Source of the DNA: Aromatoleum toluvorans
Lineage (GTDB): Bacteria > Pseudomonadota > Gammaproteobacteria > Burkholderiales > Rhodocyclaceae
NCBI RefSeq assembly: GCF_012910905.1
Contig: NZ_WTVN01000025.1
Coordinates: 1 to 64,000, forward strand
Direction: 5' to 3'
Length of the DNA: 64,000 bases
Each line of letters opens with the position of its first letter. The first letter of the stretch is position 1. The notes beneath the pieces were generated by a model. It was not told where the DNA came from, ran no database searches, and worked only from the letters and a program-made list of their open reading frames with translations. This document shows, one piece after another, positions 17,452 to 28,018 of this stretch. Made by a program: the position numbers and the translations under genes.

Positions 17452-19014
17452 CTACTTGTAGCGCTCCCGCAGCTCGCGCTTCAGCAGCTTGCCCGACGCG
17501 TTGCGCGGCATCTCGTCGACGAAGTGGATGCGCTTGGGGACCTTGAACGGCGCGAGGCGGGCATGGACGTGCGCGGTCAGCTCCTCCGCCGTTGCCGCCT
17601 CGCCCTGCCGGAGTGCGACGACCGCGGCGACGGCCTCGATCCAGCGCTCGTCCGGCAGGCCGATCACGGCCACTTCGGCGACCGCGGGGTGGGTGTAGAG
17701 GCATTCCTCGACCTCGCGGCTCGCCACGACCACGCCCCCGGTCTTGATGATGTCCTTGATGCGGTCGGTGATGTAGAGGTAGCCGCCCTCGTCGAAATAG
17801 CCGACGTCCCCGGAGCGGAACCAGCCGTCGGCGAAACTGGCCGCGGTTTCCTCCGGCTTGTCCCAGTAGCCGCTCATCAGCTGCGGCGAGCGATGCACGA
17901 TCTCGCCCATCCGGCCCGGCGGCACGTCCCGCATGTCGGTATCGACGATGCGGGTTTCGACGTTGAAGATCGGCCGCCCCGCAGACGCCGGCCGCTCGGC
18001 ATGCTCCTCGGGGCGCAGCACCGTCGCGAGCGGCGCGATCTCGCTCTGGCCGTAGCAGTTGTACAGCGCGAGCCCGGGCAGGCGCGTGGCGAGTTCCTGC
18101 AGCACCGGCACCGGCATGATGGACGCGCCGTAGTAGCCCTTCTTCAGCGACGCCAGCGCCGCGGGATCGAAGCCCGGATGGCGCAGGAAGGCGATCCACA
18201 CCGTCGGCGGCGCGAAGAAGGACGTCACCCGCTCGCGCGCGATCAGCTCGAAGCACGGCTCAGGTAGCGGCGCCTGCACCAGCAGCGTGGTCGCACCAAC
18301 CAGCAGCTGCGGCATCAGGAACACGTGCATCTGCGCCGAGTGGTACAGCGGCAGCGCCGCGAGCGAGCGGTCCTCGCCGCGGATGTCGGTGGCGAGCAGC
18401 GTGCTGGTGTATTCCGCGAGCAGGGCGCGATGGCTCATCATCGCCCCCTTGGGCGCCGCGGTCGTGCCCGAGGTGTAGAGCAGCTGCACGATGTCCTCCT
18501 CGTCGCCGTCGATCTCGGGCGCCGCCACCTCGCCGCCGGCGCCGGCCCAGGCGAGCACGTCGCGCCCGTCGCCGCCGTGCAGCGTGCCGCGCCATTCGCA
18601 GGCCAGCTCCGGGCCGAGCGCCTCGACATGGGTCGCCATGTCGGGGTCGCAGAACAGCGCCCGCGCGCCCGACTGCCCGACGATGTAGCCCAGCTCGGCG
18701 TCGCGCAGCGCGTAATTGACCGGCACGTGGATCAGGCCCGCCTTCACGCAGGCGAGCCACAGCAGCACGTAGGCGTCGGAATTGCGGCCGTAGGCCGCGA
18801 CCCGGTCGCCGCGCGCGAGCCCGAGCTCGAGCAGGCGGTGCGCGACGCGGTTCGCACCGCACTCGAGCTCGTCGTAGCGCCAGCTGCGGCCTTCGAAGCG
18901 CAGCGCCTCGCGTTCGGGGTTGCGGCGCACCGAACGCGCGAAAGCGTCGCCGATCAGGTTGCGCCCCGCCCGCCGCGCCTGTACCGAACCCGTCATCCTG
19001 TTCATTCCAGTCAT
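17452..19014 (-). CDS. acyl-CoA synthetase (AMP-forming)
   Basis: A 520-residue ligase activating a carboxylic acid to its CoA thioester through an acyl-adenylate in the cytoplasm. Motifs seen are the P-loop LLYTSGTTAAPKGAMMSH (about 185-202), YNCYGQSE (adenylate-binding), WFRSGDVGYFDEGGYLYITDR, KDIIKTGG and the catalytic Lys in RNASGKLLKRELR at the C-terminus. It is the last gene of a three-gene minus-strand operon behind the acyl-CoA dehydrogenase and thiolase genes, so it probably feeds beta-oxidation-like breakdown of a medium/long-chain, branched or aromatic acid. The gap to the thiolase is about 130 bases. Substrate is not predictable from sequence. Confidence 0.93.
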   Translation of the reverse strand: MTGMNRMTGSVQARRAGRNLIGDAFARSVRRNPEREALRFEGRSWRYDELECGANRVAHRLLELGLARGDRVAAYGRNSDAYVLLWLACVKAGLIHVPVNYALRDAELGYIVGQSGARALFCDPDMATHVEALGPELACEWRGTLHGGDGRDVLAWAGAGGEVAAPEIDGDEEDIVQLLYTSGTTAAPKGAMMSHRALLAEYTSTLLATDIRGEDRSLAALPLYHSAQMHVFLMPQLLVGATTLLVQAPLPEPCFELIARERVTSFFAPPTVWIAFLRHPGFDPAALASLKKGYYGASIMPVPVLQELATRLPGLALYNCYGQSEIAPLATVLRPEEHAERPASAGRPIFNVETRIVDTDMRDVPPGRMGEIVHRSPQLMSGYWDKPEETAASFADGWFRSGDVGYFDEGGYLYITDRIKDIIKTGGVVVASREVEECLYTHPAVAEVAVIGLPDERWIEAVAAVVALRQGEAATAEELTAHVHARLAPFKVPKRIHFVDEMPRNASGKLLKRELRERYK

Positions 19015-19143
19015 TCTTCGGTCTCCTCTTCGATCCGGCTCCGGCAGGCTGCCGGGCCGCCTTGCCGCCGTCGTAATACCGGCGCCGCCCGCCAGCTTCC
19101 CGGGCGGGCCCTCCTCGCTCTCGAAACGCGGCCCGCCGGCCGA

Positions 19144-20334
19144 TCAGAGCCGTTCGACGACGGTCGCGGTGGCCATGCCGTGGCCGATGCACATGACCTG
19201 CAGGCCGAACCGGCCGTCGCGGTGTTCAAGGCCGGCAAGCATCTTCGCCATCAGGCCCGCGCCGGTGCCGCCCAGCGGATGGCCGTGGGCGATCGCGCCG
19301 CCCCACGGATTGAAGCGCTCCATGTCGGGCTCGAACTCGCGCACGAAGCACAGCGCGACGCTGGCGAAGGCCTCGTTCAGCTCGATCCAGTCGAGGTCGC
19401 GCATCGACAACCCGGCAAGCTCCAGCGCACGGCGCGCGGCGGGAATGACGCCGGTGAGCTGCATCACCGGATCCGAGCCGACCGCGACGCGGGCGCGGAA
19501 GCGGGCGCGCGGGCGGATGCCGAGCGCCTCGGCCGCGGCCCGGCTGCCGACCAGCACCGCGGAGGCGCCGTCCGACATCTGGCTGGCGTTGGCGGCGGTC
19601 ACGCCCCCCTCGCCCGGCCGGCGGAACACCGGCTGCATGCCGCGCATGCGCTCGGCGTCGATCGCGGCACGGATGCCCTCGTCGTGCGCCAGCGTGATCG
19701 CCGCGCCTTCCTTGTCCACGCCCTTCAGCGGCAGGATCTCCGCATGCAGTCCCGCGGCGCGCGCCGCCTCCGCGCGGCGGTGGCTCTCCATCGCGTAGTC
19801 GTCCATCTCGGCGCGCGAGATCCGCCACGCGTCGGCGACACGCTCGGCGCTCTCGACCTGGTGCGGGATCGCGTAGCGGGCGGCGATATCGGGGTGCAGG
19901 CCGTCGAAGCCGCGGAAATCGCCCTTGCCGAGCGTCAGGTCGAGGAACATCGGCACCCGGCTCATGCTCTCGACGCCGCAGCCGATCGCGAAGTCGAGGT
20001 CGCCCGCCGCGACCGCCTGCGCCGCCGCATGCACGGCGAACTGGCTGGAGCCGCACATGCGGTTCATCGACACGCCGGGCACTTCGGCCGGCAGGCCGGC
20101 CAGCAGCGCGGCCTGGCGCGCGATGTTGGCGCCCTGCTCGCCGGCCTGGCTGACGCAGCCGGCGAGCACGTCGCCGACCCGCTCGCCCGGCAAGCCGGTG
20201 CGCGCGAGCACGCCGCCGATCGCGGCGGCCAGCAGCTCGTCGGGGCGGGTGTCGCGCAGCGCGCCGCCGCGGCGGCCGAAAGGCGTGCGCACGGCGCCCA
20301 GAATCAGCGCCTCGTTCAGGTGGTACTGGCTCAT
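19144..20334 (-). CDS. thiolase (acetyl-CoA C-acyltransferase)
   Basis: A 396-residue enzyme cleaving 3-ketoacyl-CoA with CoA (or the reverse condensation). The catalytic residues are visible: acylated Cys94 in SMNRMCGSSQ, His352 in AHGHPLGGTG and Cys382 in MCIGHGMAT. The ATG at 20334 (MSQYHLNEALI) is preceded by GGAGGAGC at the right distance; upstream in-frame extension would run into the dehydrogenase gene. Only 16 bases separate it from that gene, so they are co-transcribed. Function: last step of fatty-acid beta-oxidation in this gene set. Confidence 0.95.
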   Translation of the reverse strand: MSQYHLNEALILGAVRTPFGRRGGALRDTRPDELLAAAIGGVLARTGLPGERVGDVLAGCVSQAGEQGANIARQAALLAGLPAEVPGVSMNRMCGSSQFAVHAAAQAVAAGDLDFAIGCGVESMSRVPMFLDLTLGKGDFRGFDGLHPDIAARYAIPHQVESAERVADAWRISRAEMDDYAMESHRRAEAARAAGLHAEILPLKGVDKEGAAITLAHDEGIRAAIDAERMRGMQPVFRRPGEGGVTAANASQMSDGASAVLVGSRAAAEALGIRPRARFRARVAVGSDPVMQLTGVIPAARRALELAGLSMRDLDWIELNEAFASVALCFVREFEPDMERFNPWGGAIAHGHPLGGTGAGLMAKMLAGLEHRDGRFGLQVMCIGHGMATATVVERL

Positions 20335-20350
20335 TCGATGCTCCTCCGGT

Positions 20351-21487
<1,137 letters not shown>

Positions 21488-21818
21488 GTTTCCTCCTTCG
21501 AGCCCCGTCCGCGGGACGACGGCTCCGATTCCCCCGGAGCACGCCCGACGGCAGCCCGCCGGGTCGTGTCTCGCAGATAGGCTTTGTCCCGTCCTGCCAA
21601 CCGTTCCGTCTTCACGCGCCCCGTCCTGCGGCGCATCGATGGCGACGACATCGGCAATCCTGGCTGCAGAATGCTGTTCCAGCACTGGAACCCGATTCAT
21701 TCTTCGGCTTCTTCGGGAATCCATACTAGGGCGTATGGTCGGGAATGTGGATGACCGGGAACGCCTACCGATTGATAATATCTGCCACTCCATCGAGCCC
21801 GGCGATAGCCGTTTCCGC
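21488..21818. promoter_or_regulatory. divergent control region between dehydrogenase operon and AraC-type gene
   Basis: A 331-bp stretch without a convincing gene. It is less GC-rich than its surroundings from about 21690 to 21790. It contains an inverted repeat CCATAC (21721-21726) / GTATGG (21733-21738) and an AT-rich TTGATAATATC near 21774. Both divergent promoters should lie here, and the AraC-type protein is the obvious candidate to bind it. Confidence 0.5.
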
Positions 21819-22835
21819 ATGAGTGCACCTTCCGTCACCGTTCCGATCCGCTTGGTCGGCGAAGTCATGCGCCGGCTGGAGGGGCAGCGCCCCCTCGTCG
21901 CCGAGTGCATCCGGCAGGCCGGCATCGCGCCGGCGCTCCTCGATCAGGAATCCGCGCGCGTCACGGTGGAACAGTTCGCCGCGTTCTACCGGACCCTCGC
22001 GCTCGAGCTCGACGACGAGACGCCGGGCCTTTTCGCGCGCCCGCTGCGCCGGGGCACGCTCAAGTTCCTGTGCCTCGGCCTGCTGGACGCCGGCAACCTG
22101 CGCGTGGCCCTGCATCGCTTCGGCCAGTTCTTCCGCCTGGTGCTGGACGAGATCCATTTCGAGATGGCCGACGAGGACGGACTCACCCGCATCGCCCTCG
22201 TCGAGCGTGCCGGGCTCGGCGAAGGCCGCGTGCTGATCCTCGAGCTGATGCTGCTGCTGGTGCAGGGCATCGCGTCGTGGCTGATCGGGCGCAAGCTGCA
22301 GTTCGCGCACGTCGACCTCGCCTACCCCGCGCCCCCCCACGCGAGCGAGTACCCCAACATGTACGCCGGGCCGGCACGTTTCGACCGTCCCGTCTCGGCG
22401 CTGTGGATCACGCCCGGCCTGATGGGGCTCCCGATCCGGCAGGACAAGGCGGCGCTGTCGGCCTTCCTGCGCCGGGCGCCGATGGACTGGATCCACGTGT
22501 CGGTCGGCGAACGCGTCGTCACGCATCGCGTGCGCGATCTGCTCGAGGCCCGCCTCGGCGAACCTTTGACCGTCGACGACGTCGCGAAGGCCCTGCACAT
22601 GTCGCCGCGCACCCTCGCACGCCGGCTGGACGCCGAGGGCACGCATTTCCAGGCCGTGAAGGACGCGCTCCGGCGCGACGTCGCGATCGCCCGCATCGCG
22701 CGCACGGATGCCCCCATCGCGACGATCGGCGCCGACCTCGGCTTCGACGACCCGGCCGCCTTCAACCGCGCGTTCAGGCGATGGACCGGCACCCCGCCGG
22801 GCACCTATCGCCGGCACGGCGGCATGCCGACGTAG
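21819..22835 (+). CDS. AraC-family transcriptional regulator (Arabinose_bd/OruR-like)
   Basis: A 338-residue regulator. Residues about 15-205 match the N-terminal ligand-binding region of the OruR/ArgR-like AraC group (a helix-rich segment with '[28 protein letters not shown]'). Residues about 240-335 hold the double helix-turn-helix ([38 protein letters not shown] ... [35 protein letters not shown]). It is divergently transcribed from the dehydrogenase-thiolase-ligase operon, so it is the likely ligand-responsive activator of that operon. ATG 21819 starts the domain normally. Confidence 0.93.
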   Translation: MSAPSVTVPIRLVGEVMRRLEGQRPLVAECIRQAGIAPALLDQESARVTVEQFAAFYRTLALELDDETPGLFARPLRRGTLKFLCLGLLDAGNLRVALHRFGQFFRLVLDEIHFEMADEDGLTRIALVERAGLGEGRVLILELMLLLVQGIASWLIGRKLQFAHVDLAYPAPPHASEYPNMYAGPARFDRPVSALWITPGLMGLPIRQDKAALSAFLRRAPMDWIHVSVGERVVTHRVRDLLEARLGEPLTVDDVAKALHMSPRTLARRLDAEGTHFQAVKDALRRDVAIARIARTDAPIATIGADLGFDDPAAFNRAFRRWTGTPPGTYRRHGGMPT

Positions 22836-22941
22836 ACGCCTGGCGTGGACACGCGATCTGCAAGCCGATGATCCGCTCGACGCCGAGGCCATCGCGGTGC
22901 GAACATCCGTAAAGCAACAATCAGAATTTCCGGGAGCCGAA

Positions 22942-23139
22942 ATGCCAGAGCACTTCCAGTGGGTCCCCTTCCTGCTTGCCATCACCCTGCTGACCATGAC
23001 GCCGGGCGTGGATACCTTCATGGTGATCCGTAATGCGGCGCGCGGCGGCTGGCGCGGCCGCGCGTGGCGCGCTGTCTGGACGGCATCGCCGGAATGATGT
23101 TGCTGGGGTTCGGGGCGAAGCTCGCGTCCAGTCAGTAGC
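22942..23139 (+). pseudogene. internally deleted LysE/RhtB exporter gene
   Basis: The ATG at 22942 opens a LysE-type N-terminus (FLLAITLLTMTPGVDTFMVIRNAARGGWR, about 39 residues), which then runs into a different frame and stops at 23097. In the second frame, about 23070-23139 encodes a typical LysE C-terminus (LDGIAGMMLLGFGAKLASSQ, then stop). The roughly 140-150 middle residues of a normal 205-residue LysE protein are missing, so this is a deletion scar, not a functional amino-acid exporter. Confidence 0.85.
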
Positions 23140-23171
23140 GCCTCGACTGAAACTTCGCGCGAGGAGAAAAG

Positions 23172-24815
23172 GTGCCAGGCGACTCGACCGAAAGCCCGTC
23201 CGCCCTCGCCCCGCTGCGCCAGCCCGTGTTCCGCATGTTGTGGCTCGCCTGGCTCGCGGCGAACGTCACGATGTGGATGAACGACGTCGCCTCGGCCTGG
23301 CTGATGACTTCACTGTCCGGCAGCGCCTTCATGGTGGCGATGGTGCAGGCCGCCTCGACGCTGCCGGTGTTCGTGCTCGGCCTGCCGAGCGGCGCGCTCG
23401 CCGACATCATCGACCGGCGCAGGTATTTCGCCGCGACGCAGCTATGGGTCGCGATCGTCGCCGTGGTGCTGAGCGGGCTGGCCTTCACCGGTCGGCTCAC
23501 CGCCGAACTGCTGCTCGCGCTCACCTTCGCCAACGGCATCGGCCTCGCGCTGCGCTGGCCGGTGTTCGCCGCGATCATCCCGGACCTCGTGCCGCGCCCC
23601 GAGCTGCCGGCCGCGCTGGCGCTGAACGGCGTCGCGATGAACATGTCGCGCATCATCGGGCCGGTCGTCGCCGGGACCTTGATCGCCAGCGCCGGCAGTG
23701 CCTACGTGTTCCTGCTCAACTCGCTGCTGGCGATCGTCGCCTTCACGCTGATCCTGCTCTGGCGCTCCGAACCGAAAGTCAGCACCCTGCCAGGCGAGCG
23801 ATTCGTCGCCGCGATGCGCGTCGGCCTGCAGCACGTCATGCAGTCGCCGCCGATGCGCGCCGTGCTTGCGCGCATCTTCCTCTTCTTCCTGCAATCCACG
23901 TCCCTCACCGCCCTGCTTCCGCTCGTCGCGCGCGACGTGCACGGCGGCGGCGCCGGCGCCTACACCACGCTGCTCGCGGCCATGGGCAGCGGCGCGATCA
24001 TCGCGGCGCTCAACCTCACGCGTCTGCGGCAGCGGCTCGAACGCGAAGCCTTCGTGCGCTGGAGCACGCTCCTGCATGCCGCGTGCGCGGTCATCGTGGT
24101 GCTCGTGCCGACGCTGTGGATCGCCGTGCCGGCCATGATCGTGGCCGGCATGGCCTGGATCTCCGCCGCGAACTCGCTCACCGTGGTCGCGCAGATGGGG
24201 CTGCCCAACTGGGTACGCGCCCGCGGCATGTCGATCTACCAGATGGCGCTGATGGGCGGCAGTGCCGTCGGTGCGGCCCTGTGGGGCTACGTCGCGACCC
24301 TCACGTCGGTCACGACCAGCATCCTCGTGGCCTCCGTGGTCGGCCCGGCCCTGCTGCTACTGACGCGCCGCCATGTCACGATCGGCGCGCATGACGAGGA
24401 TCTGACCCCCGCCCGGCCCACCGTACTCGTACCCCCGCCGGTGATCGAGATCCCGCCCGACAAGGGGCCGGTGATGGTGACCATCGAGTACCTGATCGAT
24501 CCGGCGCGCGCGGCCGATTTCAATGCCGTGATGCAGGAAACCCGCCGCGCCCGCCTGCGCCAAGGGGCCCTTTCGTGGGGCCTGTTCCGCGACACGACGC
24601 GGCCCGAGCGCTACATCGAATACTTCCTCGACGAGAACTGGGTCGAGCACCAGCGGCGCCTCGAACGCTTCACCGCGGCCGATCTCGGCCTGCGCGAACG
24701 CCGGCTCGCCTTCCACGTCGGCCCCGAGGCGCAGCAGATGCGCCGCTATGTCGCCGAAGCCGTCGGCGGCCGGGCGGACACCTCGGACATGCGCCAGGCA
24801 GGCGCCGCGAGCTGA
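23172..24815 (+). CDS. MFS exporter (MFS_3/EntS type) with C-terminal monooxygenase-like domain
   Basis: A 547-residue inner-membrane transporter. About 15-405 is a twelve-helix MFS_3 unit like EntS-type exporters (first helix FRMLWLAWLAANVTMWMNDVASAWLM; GLPSGALADIIDRRRY is the loop 2-3 signature; second half from LARIFLFFLQSTSLTALLPL). After a Pro-rich linker (about 430-445), the C-terminal 90 residues ('VMVTIEYLIDPARAADFNAVMQETRRARLRQGALSWGLFRD') resemble an ABM/dimeric alpha-beta barrel domain. The GTG start has GAGGAGA 6 bases upstream. Such MFS-ABM fusions are known in proteobacteria; the substrate is unknown. Confidence 0.88.
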   Translation: MPGDSTESPSALAPLRQPVFRMLWLAWLAANVTMWMNDVASAWLMTSLSGSAFMVAMVQAASTLPVFVLGLPSGALADIIDRRRYFAATQLWVAIVAVVLSGLAFTGRLTAELLLALTFANGIGLALRWPVFAAIIPDLVPRPELPAALALNGVAMNMSRIIGPVVAGTLIASAGSAYVFLLNSLLAIVAFTLILLWRSEPKVSTLPGERFVAAMRVGLQHVMQSPPMRAVLARIFLFFLQSTSLTALLPLVARDVHGGGAGAYTTLLAAMGSGAIIAALNLTRLRQRLEREAFVRWSTLLHAACAVIVVLVPTLWIAVPAMIVAGMAWISAANSLTVVAQMGLPNWVRARGMSIYQMALMGGSAVGAALWGYVATLTSVTTSILVASVVGPALLLLTRRHVTIGAHDEDLTPARPTVLVPPPVIEIPPDKGPVMVTIEYLIDPARAADFNAVMQETRRARLRQGALSWGLFRDTTRPERYIEYFLDENWVEHQRRLERFTAADLGLRERRLAFHVGPEAQQMRRYVAEAVGGRADTSDMRQAGAAS

Positions 24816-24834
24816 CGCGCGGCGCCAGTTCCGC

Positions 24835-25488
24835 TCACTTGTCGGCGGTCGCGATGCCGACGCGGATCGCGTAGCGCACGAGGCCGGGGATGTCGTGGAT
24901 GTCGAGACGCTCCATGAGCTTGGTGCGGTGGGTTTCGACGGTCTTGGTGCTCAGGTGCAGGCGCGCGGCGATGTCCTTGGTGCTGAACCCTTCGACGATG
25001 AGCTGGAGGATCTCGCGCTGGCGCGGAGTCAGCTGCACCGCGGTGCCCTGCTCGTCGCCGACCCGGTTCATGTAGCTTTCGACGACCTGCTTCGAGATCG
25101 GCGGGCTCAGGTAGGTCTCGCCGTTCATGACGGCCTTCAGCGCGAGTTCGAGCTCCAGCGTCGCGGAGTCCTTGAGCAGGTAGCCGGCCGCGCCCGAGCG
25201 CAGCGCCTGCAGCACGTATTCCTCGCTGGCGTGCATCGACAGCATGATGATGCGGATCTTCGGGTGGCTCTTGCGGATGCGCGCCGTGGCTTCGAGGCCG
25301 TTGAGGCCGCGCATCGCGATGTCCATCAGGATCAGGTCGGGGTTGTGGGTGCGCAGCAGGGCGATCGCCTCGCGGCCGTCGCTCGCCTCGGCCACGACCT
25401 CGACGCCGCCGAAGCTCTCGAGCAGCGAACGGATGCCGGCGCGCACCAGGGTGTGGTCGTCGGCGACGAGCACGGAGATCGGTTTCAT
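24835..25488 (-). CDS. NarL/LuxR-type response regulator
   Basis: A 217-residue two-component output protein. The receiver domain (1-120) has the acidic pair D10-D11 and phospho-acceptor Asp56 (LILMDIAM), with Lys in LLKDSATLE. The LuxR helix-turn-helix occupies about 150-210 (LTPRQREILQLIVEGFSTKDIAARLHLSTKTVETHRTKLMERLDI). The ATG overlaps the stop of the kinase gene upstream (ATGA, 4 bp), showing translational coupling. The HisKA_3 kinase at 25485-27590 is therefore its likely cognate partner. Last gene of a four-gene signalling operon. Confidence 0.96.
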   Translation of the reverse strand: MKPISVLVADDHTLVRAGIRSLLESFGGVEVVAEASDGREAIALLRTHNPDLILMDIAMRGLNGLEATARIRKSHPKIRIIMLSMHASEEYVLQALRSGAAGYLLKDSATLELELALKAVMNGETYLSPPISKQVVESYMNRVGDEQGTAVQLTPRQREILQLIVEGFSTKDIAARLHLSTKTVETHRTKLMERLDIHDIPGLVRYAIRVGIATADK

Positions 25489-27590
25489 CGCATTTCCTCC
25501 GCATGTCGGTTCTCGGTGCGCCGCCGCCGCGGGGGCAGTGGGAAGGCGGCGCGGATCTCGGTGCCCGCCCCCGGCTCGGCGCTGATTTCGAGGCGGCCGC
25601 CGACGAGCATGACGCGTTCCTGCATGCCGAGCAGACCGACGCTGCCGCCCTTGGCCGCGAGCCCGCGCGCGGTCTGCACGTCGAAGCCGCCGCCGTCGTC
25701 GCGCACGCTCAGGTGCAGCTCGCCGTCGCGCTTGCCGAGAAAGATCCACACCTGCTGCGCCCGCGCGTGGCGCACGACGTTGGTCAGCGCTTCCTGCGCG
25801 ACGCGGAAGCACGCGGTCTCGATCGCCGGGTGCAGGCGTCGCGGCAGCGGGCTCGCAACGAAATGCGGGGTGATGCCGGAAATCTTGGCCTGGCGGTCCA
25901 CATGCCAGCGCAGCGCCGCAACCAGCCCGAGCTCCTCGAGCTGCGGCGGGCGCAGGTCGAGCGACAGGCTGCGCACCTGGCTCAGGGTGTGTTCGACGAT
26001 ATGCACGCACTCCTTCAGGCGGCGCGTCTGATCGTCCGACTCGGCCTGCTGCAGTGCGAACTCGATGTTGATCTTCATCGCCGTGAGCGCCTGGCCGATT
26101 TCGTCGTGCAGTTCGTGCGCGATGCGGCGGCGCTCCACTTCCTGGGCTTCGAGCACGCGCTGCGACAGCAGCTGCATCCGCTGGCTCGCCTCCTCGAGGC
26201 GCGTCTTCGCACGCTCGCGCTCGGTGACGTCGCGGATCGCGGCCGTCACCAGCAGCCCTTCCTCCGCCTCGAGCGGGCTGAGGCTGATCTCGACCGGAAA
26301 CTCTCCGCCATCCCTGCGCCGGCCGCGCAGTTCGAGGCCGAGCGCGCCCATCGGCCGGTTCGTGGGCGCGCTGCCGTAGTGGTGGCGGTGCTGCGCATGC
26401 TGCCCGCGCAGGCGCTCGGGCACGAGGATTTCCAGCGATTCGCCCAGCAGTTCGCCGCGGGCGTATCCGAACAAGGCTTCGGTCTGCGAGTTCGCAAAGA
26501 TGATCCGGCCGCCAGCATCGGCCACGACCATCGCGTCGGGGGCCGCCTCGAGCAGGCCGCGGAACTTGCGCTCGGCCCGCAGGCGTTCGCCCACCTCGCG
26601 CTGCAGCTTCGCGGCGTGCCGCTCGAGCAGCGCATACATCTGCGCGTTCTCGTAGCCGATGATGGCCTGCGCCGCGAGCGTCAGCGCGGTGCGCTCGTCC
26701 GCTTCGCCAAAGGCCGCGGCACCGAGCTTGTCGCCGAAATACAGCCAGCCGTAGCGCCTGCGCGTCGACACCAGCGGCACGCCGAGGAAGGCGGAAAGGG
26801 GCGGATGGCCGGGCGGCAGGCCGGCCGCGATCGCGGCGGGTTCGGCGAGCCGCACCGGGCGCCTGTCCTGCATCAGGCGCGCGAGCAGCGCGGCAGGCGC
26901 GACCGGCGGCTGCGCGAGGCCCGCGGGCAGCGGCAAGTCGACCGAACTGGCCACGTAGTGGCGCAAGCGCTCCGCATCCCGTCCGAAGACGGCCACGGCA
27001 GCGTAGCGGGTTCCCATCAGCTTGCGCGCGGCGTGACAGAACAATTCCATCAATTGCTGCGGGTCGCGTTCCGCGACCAGATCGAAACCGAGTTCGAGCA
27101 GCGCGGCGAGCTGCAGGCTGACGCCTTCGAGGTTGAGCAGCTGCTCGGCCGCCGATTCGGGTTCGAGTCGGGTCTCTTCAGGTTCGGGCTCCGTGGCAAC
27201 GGCCGCGGCCGGCGCCGAAGCATCCGCGCCGAGCGCGCCCGCGACGGCGTCGAGAATCTCCTGCGGCCGGCTCGGCTTCGACAGCACGCGCGTGACGCCC
27301 ACCCCCTGCGCCAGCGTCCGGGCCTCGCCGAGCCGGTAGGTCGCGGTATAGAAGATCACCGGAATGCCTCTCAGGGCCGGATCGGCGCGCATGTGCTCCA
27401 CCATCGTGCAGCCGTCCATGCCGGGCATCAGGATGTCGCTGATCACGAGCTCGGGCCGCTCGGCGCGCGCCAGTTCGAGTCCCTGCAGGCCGTCGGCGGC
27501 CTCCAGCAGGCGGTGGCCGGCGTAGCCGAGCAGGGTCACGAGAAACTGCCGGTTCGTGGGGCGGTCGTCGACGACCAGGATCTTGCTCAT
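25485..27590 (-). CDS. hybrid sensor kinase: REC-GAF-PAS-HisKA_3-HATPase
   Basis: A 701-residue soluble kinase. An N-terminal receiver (1-120, Asp52 in VISDILMPGMDG) comes first. Then a GAF-like domain (about 165-315), a PAS domain (about 338-460; APDAMVVADAGGRIIFANSQ), the HisKA_3 H-box RRRIAHELHDEIGQALTAM with His492, and a NarX-type ATPase (VVRHARAQQVW, DDGGGFD, GLLGMQERV). No membrane segment is seen, so it senses a cytoplasmic signal and/or is gated by phosphorylation of its own receiver, perhaps from the PAS-array kinase upstream in the operon. Both ends overlap neighbours by ATGA (27587-27590 and 25485-25488). Confidence 0.94.
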   Translation of the reverse strand: MSKILVVDDRPTNRQFLVTLLGYAGHRLLEAADGLQGLELARAERPELVISDILMPGMDGCTMVEHMRADPALRGIPVIFYTATYRLGEARTLAQGVGVTRVLSKPSRPQEILDAVAGALGADASAPAAAVATEPEPEETRLEPESAAEQLLNLEGVSLQLAALLELGFDLVAERDPQQLMELFCHAARKLMGTRYAAVAVFGRDAERLRHYVASSVDLPLPAGLAQPPVAPAALLARLMQDRRPVRLAEPAAIAAGLPPGHPPLSAFLGVPLVSTRRRYGWLYFGDKLGAAAFGEADERTALTLAAQAIIGYENAQMYALLERHAAKLQREVGERLRAERKFRGLLEAAPDAMVVADAGGRIIFANSQTEALFGYARGELLGESLEILVPERLRGQHAQHRHHYGSAPTNRPMGALGLELRGRRRDGGEFPVEISLSPLEAEEGLLVTAAIRDVTERERAKTRLEEASQRMQLLSQRVLEAQEVERRRIAHELHDEIGQALTAMKINIEFALQQAESDDQTRRLKECVHIVEHTLSQVRSLSLDLRPPQLEELGLVAALRWHVDRQAKISGITPHFVASPLPRRLHPAIETACFRVAQEALTNVVRHARAQQVWIFLGKRDGELHLSVRDDGGGFDVQTARGLAAKGGSVGLLGMQERVMLVGGRLEISAEPGAGTEIRAAFPLPPRRRRTENRHAEEMR

Positions 27591-28009
27591 GAGCCGTCGC
27601 CGGGCTGGACCGGTGCCTTGCGTCCGCTGCCCGTCCGCCGCCTGCGGTGCAGGAAGGTTTCGAGCTGACCGACGAAAGCGCGCGGCACGATGGGTTTCGG
27701 GATGTAGCCGTCGAAGCCGGCGGCGAGCACCCGTTCCTGGTCACCGACCATCGCGTACGCGGTCACCGCCACCAGCGGTATCGGTTCGAGGCGCGGGTCG
27801 CCCTTGAGGCGGCGCGCGACCTCGTAGCCGTCGATGCCGGGCATCTGGATGTCGCAGACGATCAGGTCGGGTTTCTCGCGCTCGGCGGCCTCGATGCCGG
27901 ATATCCCGCTCTCGGCGGTGATCGGCGTGTGGCCGAAGGCGGTGATGAGATAGCTCATCAGGTTGCGGTTCGGCGCATTGTCCTCGATGACCAGGATGCG
28001 TGCCCCCAT
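27587..28009 (-). CDS. stand-alone CheY-like receiver protein
   Basis: A 140-residue single receiver domain: acidic pocket ED near residues 9-10, phospho-acceptor Asp53 in LIVCDIQMPGIDGYEV, Thr in VAVTAYAM, Lys in YIPKPI. A basic, proline-rich tail follows from about residue 122. It starts 9 bases after the stop of the PAS-array kinase and its stop overlaps the start of the REC-GAF-PAS kinase (ATGA), so it is embedded in the operon. It is likely a DivK-like phosphotransfer or adaptor element between the two kinases. Confidence 0.94.
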   Translation of the reverse strand: MGARILVIEDNAPNRNLMSYLITAFGHTPITAESGISGIEAAEREKPDLIVCDIQMPGIDGYEVARRLKGDPRLEPIPLVAVTAYAMVGDQERVLAAGFDGYIPKPIVPRAFVGQLETFLHRRRRTGSGRKAPVQPGDGS

Positions 28010-28018
28010 GGCGTTCGC

